Source: an uncultured Eubacteriales bacterium
Lineage (GTDB): Bacteria > Bacillota > Clostridia > Oscillospirales > CAG-272
Direction of reading: 5' to 3'
Assembly: GCA_934433485.1 (NCBI GenBank)
Contig: CAKRZR010000023.1
Span: 1 to 22,572 of the forward strand
Length of the DNA stretch: 22,572 bases
Positions 7,436 to 15,508 of this stretch are shown here, piece after piece; position 1 is the stretch's first letter, and each line of letters begins with the position of its first letter. The position numbers were made by a program, and so were the translations under genes. Under the pieces are notes generated by a model that made no database searches, was not told the origin of the DNA, and saw only the letters and a list, made by a program, of their open reading frames with translations.

Positions 7436-8563
7436 ATGCATCGAATATGGGCAATGATACTGCTCTGCGCGGCGCTGTCCTTGGGCGGCTGTGCGGGCGG
7501 TATGCCGGAGAGTGGAAACAGAGCGGTGAGAGGGAGAGATCCCGCTCTCAAAGCAAAGGATCCCGGCAGACACGCGGCGGAAGGAGAGAGTGCGGTTATG
7601 GAAACGACGGAGAACGTGATCTATCTCGCGGGCGGCTGCTTCTGGGGCATGGAGCAGCTGATGCAGTCGATCCCGGGTGTGATCGACGCCCAAAGCGGCT
7701 ACGCAAACGGTACCTGTGCAGAAGACGCGGATTACAAAACGGTCTGCAAAGGGGAAACCGGATTCCGGGAAACGGTTCGCGTGGAATACGATCCGGACGA
7801 GGTGAGCTTGGACGCGCTTTTGCTCGCGTACTTCTACGTCATCGATCCAACGGTGGAAAACCGGCAGGGCAACGACGTCGGCACCCAGTACCAGACCGGC
7901 GTATATTATACGAACGATAAGGCGCGGGAGACCGTAGAACGGATCGCGGAGATTGAGCGGGGAAGGAGCGAAAAATTCTTCGTAGAGATCGGGCCGCTTC
8001 TGAATTACTATCCCGCCGAGGAGTATCATCAGGATTATCTTGAGAAGAATCCAAACGGCTACTGCCATATCCCCAAGGCGGAGATGGAGCTGTTCTCCAG
8101 GCTGCGGATCGATCCCGGCGACTACAAAAAGCCTGCCGCGGAATCGATCCGGGACAAGCTGACGGCGGAGCAGTACCGTGTCACACAGGAAAACGGCACC
8201 GAGCGTGCGTTCACAGGCGCGTTTTGGAATCAGTTTGCAGCCGGGATTTACGTGGACGTCGTCACCGGCGAGCCGCTCTTTTCCTCCACGGACAAGTTTG
8301 AGAGCGGATGCGGATGGCCCGCGTTCACAAAGCCCATCGAAGAGCCAGCCGTTGTGGAGCTGGAGGACAACAGCCACGGTATGCGCCGTACCGAGGTCAG
8401 AAGCCGCGCAGGGGATTCGCATCTCGGCCACGTATTCACGGGAGATCCGGAGTCCCCAAACGGCGTGCGCTACTGCATCAACAGCGCGTCCCTGCGATTT
8501 GTCCCGTACGAGAAAATGGAGGAGGAGGGATACGGATACCTCCTGTATCTCTTCAAAGAATAA
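7436..8563 (+). CDS. msrAB: MsrA-MsrB fusion lipoprotein (methionine sulfoxide reductase)
   Basis: Bifunctional enzyme of 375 aa that reduces both S- and R-methionine sulfoxide in proteins. It is exported: MHRIWAMILLCAALSLGGC gives a lipobox LGGC with lipidated Cys19. The MsrA domain (about 60-210) has GGCFWG with catalytic Cys68, NRQGNDVGTQYQTGVYY and YPAEEYHQDYL. The MsrB domain (about 230-368) has ESGCGWPAF, DSHLGHVF and catalytic Cys347 in RYCINSASLRF. The structural-zinc CXXC pairs seen in some MsrB proteins are absent. Ribosome binding site AAAGGAGG precedes ATG 7436. Such fusions need a dedicated envelope thiol donor; the redoxin lipoprotein just upstream is the obvious candidate. An intrinsic terminator follows 34 bases after the stop. 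Confidence 0.96.
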   Translation: MHRIWAMILLCAALSLGGCAGGMPESGNRAVRGRDPALKAKDPGRHAAEGESAVMETTENVIYLAGGCFWGMEQLMQSIPGVIDAQSGYANGTCAEDADYKTVCKGETGFRETVRVEYDPDEVSLDALLLAYFYVIDPTVENRQGNDVGTQYQTGVYYTNDKARETVERIAEIERGRSEKFFVEIGPLLNYYPAEEYHQDYLEKNPNGYCHIPKAEMELFSRLRIDPGDYKKPAAESIRDKLTAEQYRVTQENGTERAFTGAFWNQFAAGIYVDVVTGEPLFSSTDKFESGCGWPAFTKPIEEPAVVELEDNSHGMRRTEVRSRAGDSHLGHVFTGDPESPNGVRYCINSASLRFVPYEKMEEEGYGYLLYLFKE

Positions 8564-8597
8564 GCCGTATCGAACGGCGTCACAGATACTCTCACAG

Positions 8598-8635
8598 AAA
8601 AACCGCGAAACGATCACTCGCTCCGCGGTTTTTTC
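8598..8635. terminator. Bidirectional intrinsic terminator after msrAB
   Basis: The stem AAAAACCGCG / CGCGGTTTTT has a loop of about 16 bases and a run of six T. The A-run on the left arm gives a T-run on the other strand, so it can end both msrAB and the convergent gene at 8704-9822. Confidence 0.88.
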
Positions 8636-8703
8636 TTATGCGCAAAAATCGGAAGATGAAGAACAAATCAAAGCTGGCAGCAGTCGTAATCCTGTTTGCT
8701 GTC

Positions 8704-9822
8704 TTAAATTTGATATGCCGCCACGATATACGGGATTGCTCTCATCTCTGCTGGAAAAGACCACCACGCCACATTGCAGATGATCTGCTTTTTTCCATCA
8801 GCTGTAACGGGAATCCGGTGGCTGCACTCGCCTTTTTTGCAGCCTCTGCATTTCCGGACCAGCCCTTTGTATTCTTCCGGCAGAGATTCTATGAACGATG
8901 CCATCTTCTCCGCTTTTTTGCCGAACCGGAGGACCACATGGGGGAGCAGACCACTTTCCATATTCTGCAGAACACGCACTTTGTTCTTATAATTGTAGTC
9001 ACACGGCAGAGTCCCGTGATACCATCCGCTTTCACATTCGCCGTATGTGCTTCCGAGCTTTTCCAGTTCGTCGTTCATTTTGGATAAAAAGGCTTTGTTT
9101 TCCTCCGACAGAAGCTGATAGCTGTACAGATCACATAGCGGCAGTTTTCCATCATATGGATGAGCGAATACCCGGTAATTGCATTTGACAAAGTCGAATC
9201 CGAAGCTGATCCGACAAATTTTCGCGGATGCAAAGGCATGAATTACTGTCAATAGTGCCGGATTTGTGGGATATAAAATATCCAGTGCCAGCGTTTCCGG
9301 AACATCCAGACCATTCACAATAAACCCAAAGTTTGTCAGGCAATCGAATACCATCCGCATATGTTTTGCAGCAAAGAATTTTTCCTGCTTTTCCTTACCG
9401 GATTCCTTTATGGTCTCTGCCAGTTCCACGGAACAATTTGGATAATACGTCATATAGGCATTCATCAGGTCATGCATGGCGATGTGCAGACAGTCACCCT
9501 CCGGCTTGCCGAACCGTCCGAGGACATACAACAGCTTTTTTACACAACTGATGTGCTGGGAGGACTGCGGTTTCCATTCTCCTGTTTTCTTGTTCTGCAC
9601 AGCCAGTCCGATAGATTCAGGATGTTCATTCAAACGGTTGTAAATAGCAACCATGATCTTCTCAAGCTGTGCAAACGCTTCACAGAACGCCGTTTCCGTA
9701 AGACCGCCGAGATATTCCGGCAGAACAGGAAAAACGGCTGGAATCTCGCACATATAGGAGTTATAGGAAATCAGTGCGGTGTGTAGCTGGTCAATGGTTT
9801 TGGTTTCGAGGGTATTGCTCAT
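8704..9822 (-). CDS. Unrecognised 372-aa Cys-rich protein
   Basis: I do not recognise this family. It is a soluble 372-aa protein with no signal peptide or membrane segment. The N-terminal two thirds looks largely helical. The C-terminus carries four cysteines in CRGCKKGECSHR and, after a short gap, IICNVAWW, which could form a zinc site. By eye its codons and base composition are more AT-rich than the neighbours, suggesting recent transfer. ATG 9822 has AAAGGA about 11 bases upstream; a four-codon ORF (ATG AAA CGC AAA TGA) overlaps the start. It stands alone on the minus strand between a shared terminator and a degenerate hairpin repeat. It is a real gene by length and codon structure, but its function is unknown. 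Confidence 0.75.
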   Translation of the reverse strand: MSNTLETKTIDQLHTALISYNSYMCEIPAVFPVLPEYLGGLTETAFCEAFAQLEKIMVAIYNRLNEHPESIGLAVQNKKTGEWKPQSSQHISCVKKLLYVLGRFGKPEGDCLHIAMHDLMNAYMTYYPNCSVELAETIKESGKEKQEKFFAAKHMRMVFDCLTNFGFIVNGLDVPETLALDILYPTNPALLTVIHAFASAKICRISFGFDFVKCNYRVFAHPYDGKLPLCDLYSYQLLSEENKAFLSKMNDELEKLGSTYGECESGWYHGTLPCDYNYKNKVRVLQNMESGLLPHVVLRFGKKAEKMASFIESLPEEYKGLVRKCRGCKKGECSHRIPVTADGKKQIICNVAWWSFPAEMRAIPYIVAAYQI

Positions 9823-9860
9823 TTGCGTTTCATTCCTTTCTGCAGGCAGTATTCAGGAGA

Positions 9861-9939
9861 TGCTGATATAAGGTTGTTTTTGCGCCAAAAAAACATGTAT
9901 TCAAGCCATTTGAAGCAAAAACGTAATGATTTCAACGCA
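9861..9939. repeat. Degenerate copy 3 of the hairpin repeat
   Basis: The left part, CTGATATAAGGTTGTTTTTGCG, clearly resembles CTCTGATTTAAGGTTATTTTTGCG of copy 2. The right half has a matching GCAAAAAC segment in inverted orientation, but the centre differs. It is probably a diverged member of the same element family. It fills the gap between the transporter stop and the 372-aa gene. Confidence 0.5.
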
Positions 9940-9942
9940 CGG

Positions 9943-12627
9943 TCATTTTCTCTTTCTGCAGATCCATTTGTCGAACACCGCGATCAGTGCCGGCAGGATG
10001 AAGAGGATCAGGAGGATCGCCGACAGCGCGCCGACAGAGAGCGTTTTCACGATCTGCTCGATGGCGGGGTTGCCGAACAGCGGTCCTACGACCATGGTCA
10101 CCAGCACCATGATGGAGCCGGAGGTCAGCACGGTATGGATGCTCCCGCGATAGGCGGCGACGAGCGCGTCCCGCACATCCTTTTCGGCGGATCTCGCTTC
10201 ACGGTAATAGCTTGTAAAGACAATGCCGTAGTCGATCGTCGCGCCCATCAGGATGCATTCCACAATGAGCAGGGCCAGATAATAGATCGAGCCGCCGTAC
10301 AGTCCCACCGCCGATACCGTGACGAATACGCCGCACTGCACGATGAGCACAAGGATCGCCGGAATGATGAGGGAACGGAAGGTCAGGGCGACCACGATAA
10401 AGATCGATACCGCCGTCAGAAGCGTGATGGTCAAAAGCTCGCGGTCAAAGCCGGCCTCCAGCTCATACACCATCTCACTGTTCCCGATGAAGTAATACTC
10501 TCCAGTGATTTCTTTGCCGCACCGCTCGTGTAGACCGTCGATAAAGGCGCTCGTTTCCGCGGATTCATCGGGATAGGCGGAGGTGATGACGGCAAGCGCG
10601 TACGTGTCGTCCCGCAGCTGTTCTTCCGCACTGTCTAGGGTATCTTTCGCGCCGGTGATCTCATCCCGCAATGATTCCGGAAGAAGCCTGTCGAAACGGC
10701 TGTCCGAGGTCAGTGCGGCCAGATGCGTGAATAGTGCGTCCAGCGAAAGCGTCCATGCCGGATCGCTGTGCGTCAGGCTTGCGTCGTACAAGAAGAGCAG
10801 CGCAAGCGTGTCCTCGTCCACGGCGCTCCCTAAAAACGCGGACAGCTCCGCCGGCGTGAAGGTTTTGTCGGACAAAACCGCGTCCGCGATGTACTTCGTC
10901 TGCATGAGCGAGGCGGCGGAGCCTTCGTCAAACATCGGTGCGTAATTCGGATCGGTCAGCACATTTTCGGTGAGAAAGGTCACAAATTCATAAAGCGACA
11001 TCGTCTTGTCGGGCGTGTAGCTCTCCCTGTACCAGAGCATAAACAGCTGCGTGACCTGATCGACACCCATTCCAAGCGCACCGGCAAGCGCCTCCGCCGG
11101 CATCGGTGTCTGGAGCATCGTTTTGTCGGTCAGCTGTCCGAGTGTCTGGAGCTGGGCGGCGGCTGCGCTGTCGATGTAGGAGGCAAACGTCGGATCGCTC
11201 ATCACCTTGTCCTGCATAAAGCCGACAAAGGCAGACAGCGTCATCGGATACGTTTTACCGTCCTCGAAATAATCGTAGTAAACGATGTCCAAAAGCTCCG
11301 GGGACAGCGATGCGTTTTCCTCCGCCGGGAGCATATCGGCAAGCGTATCGCACATATCCGCCGCGGTATAGGGCTTGCCGATCGTGGTGGAATACGCGGA
11401 CACACTGTCTACCTTCCCATCGGTCTCCACATCGGAAAGGATCGTGCGGACGGCGTCCTCATCGCGGTTTTCATACAACAGAACGAGTGTATTTTTGGAC
11501 GGGAACACATCTGCGATCGGATCGTTGTCGCGCAGCGTGTAGACCGTGGTGGTCTGGGTCTGCAGAAACGCCGTGCCGACAAACAAAAGGACAAACACCG
11601 GCGCGATCACCCAGCGGAATCTGTACTCGAATCTGCCGAGCGCGGAGAGGGGACGGCTTTCCCGGTCGGCGTGCTCTTTTTTCTTCGTTTTTTCGATTGC
11701 CTTATGCGACACCAAAATCAGCGCCGGGAGTACCGTAAAGACTGAGAGCATACTGAACGCCACGCCCTTGGCAAGCACGATACCGACGTCCATACCGATT
11801 TTGAAGCGCATGAACACCAGAACGAGCAGACCCACGATGGTCGTGACCGCGCTGCCCGTGATGGAGCCGAACGCCGCGCGCAGAGCATGGGCCATCGCCG
11901 CCTTGTGATCATCCGTTTTCTGCAGCTCCTGACGGTACCGGTTCATGAGAATGATGGAGTAGTCCATGGACAGGGCGAGCTGCAGGATCGCCGCAACGCC
12001 GGCTGTAATATCGGAGATCTCCCCAAGAATGATGTTCGTGCCGAGGTTCAGCACGATCGCGACCGCAATATTGATAAGGAAGAGAAGCGGTTCAAAGTAT
12101 GAGCCGCAGGAGAGGAGCAGGATCACAAGAATGATCCCGAACGCCACAAGATAGACAGTCACGGGAATGTCCGGCGACTGCAGACTGTCGTTGCGGAGCG
12201 TAACGTCCCGCTCGGCGAAGGTGGAGGCTATGGTATCCTCAATCGCCGCTTCCTCCGCGGAGTCGTAGTCGTAGGAGGTGGTCAGGACATAGAGCGTACA
12301 GGCGTCCTTATTATAATCGGCGCTGTCCGGATCGTAGGCGACGCTGTCCACGTACTCGATTTCGGAAAGCGCGGTTTTTATGCTTTCTTTTTCTTCCGCG
12401 CTCAGATTTTTGAACATAACGCGGATCGAATAGCTCTCCGCGTCCGGGAAATGCTCCTCCATGCGTTCCATGCCCATGCGCATCGCGGAATCGTCCGGAA
12501 GATATTTGGTGAGATCGGAATTGACCTGCACCCCGAACATCAACGCGCCGCAAACCACTGTCAGAACAAGCATTACGGCAAGGATCACCACACGGTATTT
12601 TACAAGAAAGCTTGCAATTTTCATCAT
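9943..12627 (-). CDS. MMPL/RND-family efflux transporter
   Basis: Large inner-membrane transporter of 894 aa, probably proton-driven export of lipophilic or amphipathic compounds. It has the duplicated RND layout: one N-terminal helix (about 8-30), an external domain, a five-helix bundle containing the intramembrane aspartate motif SMDYSIILMNRYRQE, then a second helix, a long external loop of roughly 300 residues, and a second bundle with GATIDYGIVFTSYYREA. The start ATG 12627 (MMKIASFLVKYR) fits AAAGGAGA about ten bases upstream; upstream ATGs lie before that site. It is divergent from a TetR-type regulator with overlapping promoters and a palindromic operator, the usual layout for regulator-controlled efflux. 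No periplasmic adaptor gene is seen, in line with a Gram-positive-type cell. The substrate is unknown. Confidence 0.93.
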   Translation of the reverse strand: MMKIASFLVKYRVVILAVMLVLTVVCGALMFGVQVNSDLTKYLPDDSAMRMGMERMEEHFPDAESYSIRVMFKNLSAEEKESIKTALSEIEYVDSVAYDPDSADYNKDACTLYVLTTSYDYDSAEEAAIEDTIASTFAERDVTLRNDSLQSPDIPVTVYLVAFGIILVILLLSCGSYFEPLLFLINIAVAIVLNLGTNIILGEISDITAGVAAILQLALSMDYSIILMNRYRQELQKTDDHKAAMAHALRAAFGSITGSAVTTIVGLLVLVFMRFKIGMDVGIVLAKGVAFSMLSVFTVLPALILVSHKAIEKTKKKEHADRESRPLSALGRFEYRFRWVIAPVFVLLFVGTAFLQTQTTTVYTLRDNDPIADVFPSKNTLVLLYENRDEDAVRTILSDVETDGKVDSVSAYSTTIGKPYTAADMCDTLADMLPAEENASLSPELLDIVYYDYFEDGKTYPMTLSAFVGFMQDKVMSDPTFASYIDSAAAAQLQTLGQLTDKTMLQTPMPAEALAGALGMGVDQVTQLFMLWYRESYTPDKTMSLYEFVTFLTENVLTDPNYAPMFDEGSAASLMQTKYIADAVLSDKTFTPAELSAFLGSAVDEDTLALLFLYDASLTHSDPAWTLSLDALFTHLAALTSDSRFDRLLPESLRDEITGAKDTLDSAEEQLRDDTYALAVITSAYPDESAETSAFIDGLHERCGKEITGEYYFIGNSEMVYELEAGFDRELLTITLLTAVSIFIVVALTFRSLIIPAILVLIVQCGVFVTVSAVGLYGGSIYYLALLIVECILMGATIDYGIVFTSYYREARSAEKDVRDALVAAYRGSIHTVLTSGSIMVLVTMVVGPLFGNPAIEQIVKTLSVGALSAILLILFILPALIAVFDKWICRKRK

Positions 12628-12656
12628 TATTTGTCTCTCCTTTCGCATACATGGTA

Positions 12657-12706
12657 TTGACAAACTTTTGTATATACAGTATACTGTATATGAGCCAGAA
12701 AGTCAA
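12657..12706. promoter_or_regulatory. Overlapping divergent promoters with 20-bp palindromic operator
   Basis: Plus strand: TTGACA (12657-12662), 17 bp, TATACT (12680-12685), toward the TetR gene. Minus strand: TTGACT (12701-12706), 17 bp, TATACT (12678-12683), toward the transporter. Both -10 boxes lie inside the perfect palindrome ATATACAGTATACTGTATAT (12672-12691). A TetR dimer bound there would block both promoters, and the two polymerases should exclude each other. Confidence 0.82.
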
Positions 12707-12806
12707 CCGACTGTTTATTTCATACCGTTGAGTCGTGTACACGTCAGGAGCTTGATGACGCAAAACATACGAATTTTGAAAATTTGTTGCGCAAAGGGAG
12801 GACAAC

Positions 12807-13343
12807 ATGGAAAATCAGAGGATACGAGTCAGCAAAACCATGCTGAAGAACGCGCTCATGCAGCTGCTCGAAACCAAGTCGATCGAGAAGATCACCATAT
12901 ATGAGCTGTGTGATACGGCGCAGATCAACCGCACCACGTTTTATAAGTATTACGGCAGTCAGTACGACCTGCTCAGCGACATTGAAAACGACCATTTCGG
13001 CAGGCTGGAGGAATTGCTGTCGGAGCGCGGCGTGGACGGGGAGGACATCCTGTGCAAGGTTTTGGAAGCGCTTCACGAGAATGAGAAGAGCTACAAGATA
13101 CTGATCAACGCCTTGCCGGATAAGGATTTTTCAGCAAAGCTGTTCAATCTGCCCGCCATACGAAAGCAGATCGAAAAGACGATCCCCGAAACCTTTTCAA
13201 CGCGCGAGAGGGAGCAGCTCTGCCTGTTTTTTTACCAGGGCGGCTATGCGCTCATCCGCGAATGGCTGAACAGCGAGGACAGGGAACCGCCGAAGAAGCT
13301 CGCGGCGTTTTTGAATGGGGTGATCATGAAGCTCACGCGGTAA
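12807..13343 (+). CDS. TetR/AcrR-family transcriptional regulator
   Basis: DNA-binding repressor of 178 aa. The N-terminal helix-turn-helix (about residues 10-55) reads TKSIEKITIYELCDTAQINR then TTFYKYYGSQYDLL, the classic TetR signature. The C-terminal ligand domain ends with FYQGGYALIREWL. Ribosome binding site GGGAGG lies seven bases before ATG 12807. It is divergent from the transporter, with a 20-bp palindrome over both -10 boxes, so it most likely represses both genes and is released by a transporter substrate. The downstream gap 13344-13536 holds only a short hairpin (GTCCGA/TCGGAC) and a repeated TGTCCGATACCG; no clear terminator is visible. Confidence 0.92.
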   Translation: MENQRIRVSKTMLKNALMQLLETKSIEKITIYELCDTAQINRTTFYKYYGSQYDLLSDIENDHFGRLEELLSERGVDGEDILCKVLEALHENEKSYKILINALPDKDFSAKLFNLPAIRKQIEKTIPETFSTREREQLCLFFYQGGYALIREWLNSEDREPPKKLAAFLNGVIMKLTR

Positions 13344-13536
13344 GCGACGGCGTGTGACACAGCATCCTCTCCGGAGGCGCGGCTGTCCGATACCGAGTTT
13401 TCGGACGCGGCTCACGTATGGTGTCCGATACCGGATATATGATTCCGCCGCGTGTGAGCGTCTTGGATGCGTCGGCTCTTTCCGTGGCCTTCGCTCGTAT
13501 TTGTTAGATACCGTAAGGCTCTCTCCACCGGCGCGG

Positions 13537-14934
13537 TCATTCGGACTCGTCCCAGTAGGGATAATCCGTGAACACGAACGCGCCGTTGGCGTTTTTCTCC
13601 GCCGGCAGCTCGATATAGACGGTGTCGTCGGGATCCTGCGTCCGTACAGCCATCACGACCGTGGCGCCTCCGTCCTCCTCCATGCGCACGTCCTCCACCC
13701 AGCTGTTCAGAGAAGGCTCCCCCTTATACTTCTTGTACGCGACATACACATCGTCGTTGTATTCGAGCATATCCTTATCCGCGATGGCACGGTTCAGCGT
13801 TTGATCGGTAAACGACTCGGAGAAGGTTTGCAAAAACCGCGCGCGCACCTCCTCGATGGTTCGGATATTCTCGTAGCGGGAGAACATCGAGGTATATTCC
13901 CGGCCGTCTATGACAGTTGGCGCGGCGCCGCCGGAATATTCTCCCGCGAAGTTTAGATACAGCCACAGACTGCGCGCATCGTCCGCCAGCAGCTCCGCGT
14001 CCGCGGTATACAGCGTCGAGCCGTCCTCGGGGATGAGCGTGTATCCGTTGACGGCGCGGAAGCTGTCGATGATGGCGCGCTTGTCGCTTTCGTAGCTTTC
14101 CCACAGTGCGCGCGCTTTCTCGGATACGCGATCGGCATACGACGAGATCGAGTCATGATCGCGTACCGTGATGAATCGCTCCTCGCCATCCGACACGAGC
14201 CGCCCGACCGGTACTCTGCCCTTATAGTCATCGCTCGTATAGCCGTGTCCTGTATTGTCGATGATGAAAAACGTCAGGGTATTGCAGGTTCCATCCGTCC
14301 TGTCCACGCTGAAGCTCACACCGAAATCGCTGTGCCGCGCGGTGACTGTGCCTACCCAGCTCTCCGGCAGCGTGACCTCGTAGGTCCCGTCGGTGAATGC
14401 GACCGATTCGATCCGCTCCAGCTCGATGATGTCCTGGATGGCATCGCGAAACGTGCTGTAATACGGTGGGTAGTTGTTGGTACCCTGTGCGTGGATCTCC
14501 GTGCCGTCCGTCAAGACCGCGGTAAAGGACATGGAGCCGCCATCCAGAACCTCCGGCGGATTGGGACCGTTGAAGCCTGCCCAGTTCGGGATCCCGCAGT
14601 CTCCGAATACGGCGCATAGCGCGTTATAGACCTCCTCGCCGCCGTCCACCGCGCGCAGAAGACTGCGTTCCTCCTCTGTGGTGTTTGTCTCCTCATTCCA
14701 CATATTCGTGACGATATAGCTCTCCAGTCGGACGCCGGTCTCGGTTTTTCTCCCCTCGTACACACGGAACTGTGCCGTTGTGCCGCTGACCGTCAGACTG
14801 AAGCTTTGAAATCCCACAGGATCCCCGCCATACAGATACTGTGGTGCGGTCGGCGCGCAGGTGCATGCACAAAAGCACATAATCAGGGAAATACAGGCGT
14901 TGGCGAACCGTTGAAGCTGTTTTTTGATTTTCAT
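13537..14934 (-). CDS. Secreted protein of unknown function
   Basis: Exported 465-aa protein. From ATG 14934, supported by AAGAGGAA seven bases upstream, the N-terminus MKIKKQLQRFANACISLIMC is a basic, then hydrophobic, Cys-rich signal sequence (continuing FCACTCAP); lipidation is possible but no clean lipobox is seen. The mature part has two regions: about 40-250 looks like beta-rich repeats (QSFSLTVSGTTAQFRVYEG, TDGTYEVTLPESWVG), and the C-terminal 140 residues contain YTSMFSRYENIRTIEEVRAR and ATVVMAVRTQDPDD. The C-terminal part weakly recalls IseA-type DL-endopeptidase inhibitors of Firmicutes; this is only an impression. The gene is alone on the minus strand with its own promoter. Confidence 0.75.
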   Translation of the reverse strand: MKIKKQLQRFANACISLIMCFCACTCAPTAPQYLYGGDPVGFQSFSLTVSGTTAQFRVYEGRKTETGVRLESYIVTNMWNEETNTTEEERSLLRAVDGGEEVYNALCAVFGDCGIPNWAGFNGPNPPEVLDGGSMSFTAVLTDGTEIHAQGTNNYPPYYSTFRDAIQDIIELERIESVAFTDGTYEVTLPESWVGTVTARHSDFGVSFSVDRTDGTCNTLTFFIIDNTGHGYTSDDYKGRVPVGRLVSDGEERFITVRDHDSISSYADRVSEKARALWESYESDKRAIIDSFRAVNGYTLIPEDGSTLYTADAELLADDARSLWLYLNFAGEYSGGAAPTVIDGREYTSMFSRYENIRTIEEVRARFLQTFSESFTDQTLNRAIADKDMLEYNDDVYVAYKKYKGEPSLNSWVEDVRMEEDGGATVVMAVRTQDPDDTVYIELPAEKNANGAFVFTDYPYWDESE

Positions 14935-15004
14935 AACCGTTCCTCTTTTCGCGTCTGAATGCTGTTCTGCGCTGTCTGTCGCAGGCGATTTTGGGTATAT
15001 ACAT

Positions 15005-15033
15005 AGCATACTATACAAAAGCGGCTTTGTCAA
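15005..15033 (-). promoter_or_regulatory. Promoter of the secreted-protein gene
   Basis: Minus-strand TTGACA (15028-15033), 17-bp spacer, TATGCT (15005-15010). It lies about 70 bases before ATG 14934. Between this promoter and 15231 no gene or motif could be supported. Confidence 0.7.
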
Positions 15034-15231
15034 GTGCGGGAGAGGGAGAAATTTTCTGTTCTGCCGGGAGCTGCGCCGCGTACCGGATCAAAGCAAGCCA
15101 TGATCGGTGCCATGGAGGGGAGTACTGGTGATGCGGCGTAATAATTTATATCAAAGCGCAGTGACTTTTGCGGCGCAGGGAACAATGGCTTGTGCAAAGA
15201 ACCAATCTTAAAAAAAACGGTTCAGAGGCTA

Positions 15232-15260
15232 TTGACAAGGAGGCGGAAAAGTGGTATTAT
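15232..15260 (+). promoter_or_regulatory. Promoter of the met leader and operon
   Basis: TTGACA (15232-15237), 17-bp spacer, TATTAT (15255-15260). The transcript should start around 15266-15268, about 38 bases before the leader-peptide start codon. Confidence 0.78.
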
Positions 15261-15304
15261 ATATACCAACCAAGACGGTAGGCAAGTTGAAAGGAGCAGC
15301 GAAT

Positions 15305-15430
15305 ATGATTTATCAGGAATTTCGAATGACAACCTGTATGTATATGGACATGGCCATGCCGATGCCCACATTTTCGCGTGCTCATTTGCTGCCTTTCCGG
15401 AACGTACGGGATCGAATGTGTTTTTCGTAA
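15305..15430 (+). CDS. Methionine-rich leader peptide (attenuator)
   Basis: A 41-codon ORF with start ATG 15305 and ribosome binding site AAAGGAG eight bases upstream. Methionine occupies codons 1, 8, 12, 14, 16, 18, 20 and 38; the stretch TCMYMDMAMPMP alternates Met with other residues. Such density is far above chance and, just before a methionine transporter operon and a strong terminator, points to a leader peptide whose translation senses charged tRNA-Met supply. The stop codon lies 46 bases before the terminator stem. The peptide has no signal or domain and is probably made only for its ribosome position. Two cysteines (codons 11 and 39) may also matter. Confidence 0.78.
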   Translation: MIYQEFRMTTCMYMDMAMPMPTFSRAHLLPFRNVRDRMCFS

Positions 15431-15476
15431 ATGGTGTTTTGCCATACAGGGACATGCAGAACGTATTACACATTGG

Positions 15477-15508
15477 AAGCGGGGAGCTTTTGAGCTTCCC
15501 GCTTTTTT
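15477..15508 (+). terminator. Attenuator terminator before metN
   Basis: The stem AAGCGGGGAGC / GCTTCCCGCTT has 11 pairs with one G-T wobble, loop TTTTGA and a run of six T. It ends only seven bases before the metN ribosome binding site AAGGAGG. A terminator between a promoter and its own operon is the mark of attenuation. A candidate competing pairing exists between 15388-15398 and 15474-15487. Confidence 0.88.

Noticed and set aside
7400..8617. 405-codon open frame on the minus strand opposite msrAB
   Set aside because: The plus strand encodes an unmistakable MsrA-MsrB, and the antisense frame runs through the repeat and the terminator.
13384..13433. Direct repeat TGTCCGATACCG (twice) as an operator
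   Set aside because: It lies between two convergent gene ends, away from any promoter, and is short; no regulatory role can be supported.
15108..15165. Tiny ORF starting ATGATCGGTGCC between the secreted protein and the met leader
   Set aside because: Only 13 codons, no ribosome binding site and no recognisable feature.
15266..15476. S-box (SAM) riboswitch or T-box before metN
   Set aside because: I could not find the conserved S-box segments or a T-box sequence, while a Met-rich ORF explains the terminator.
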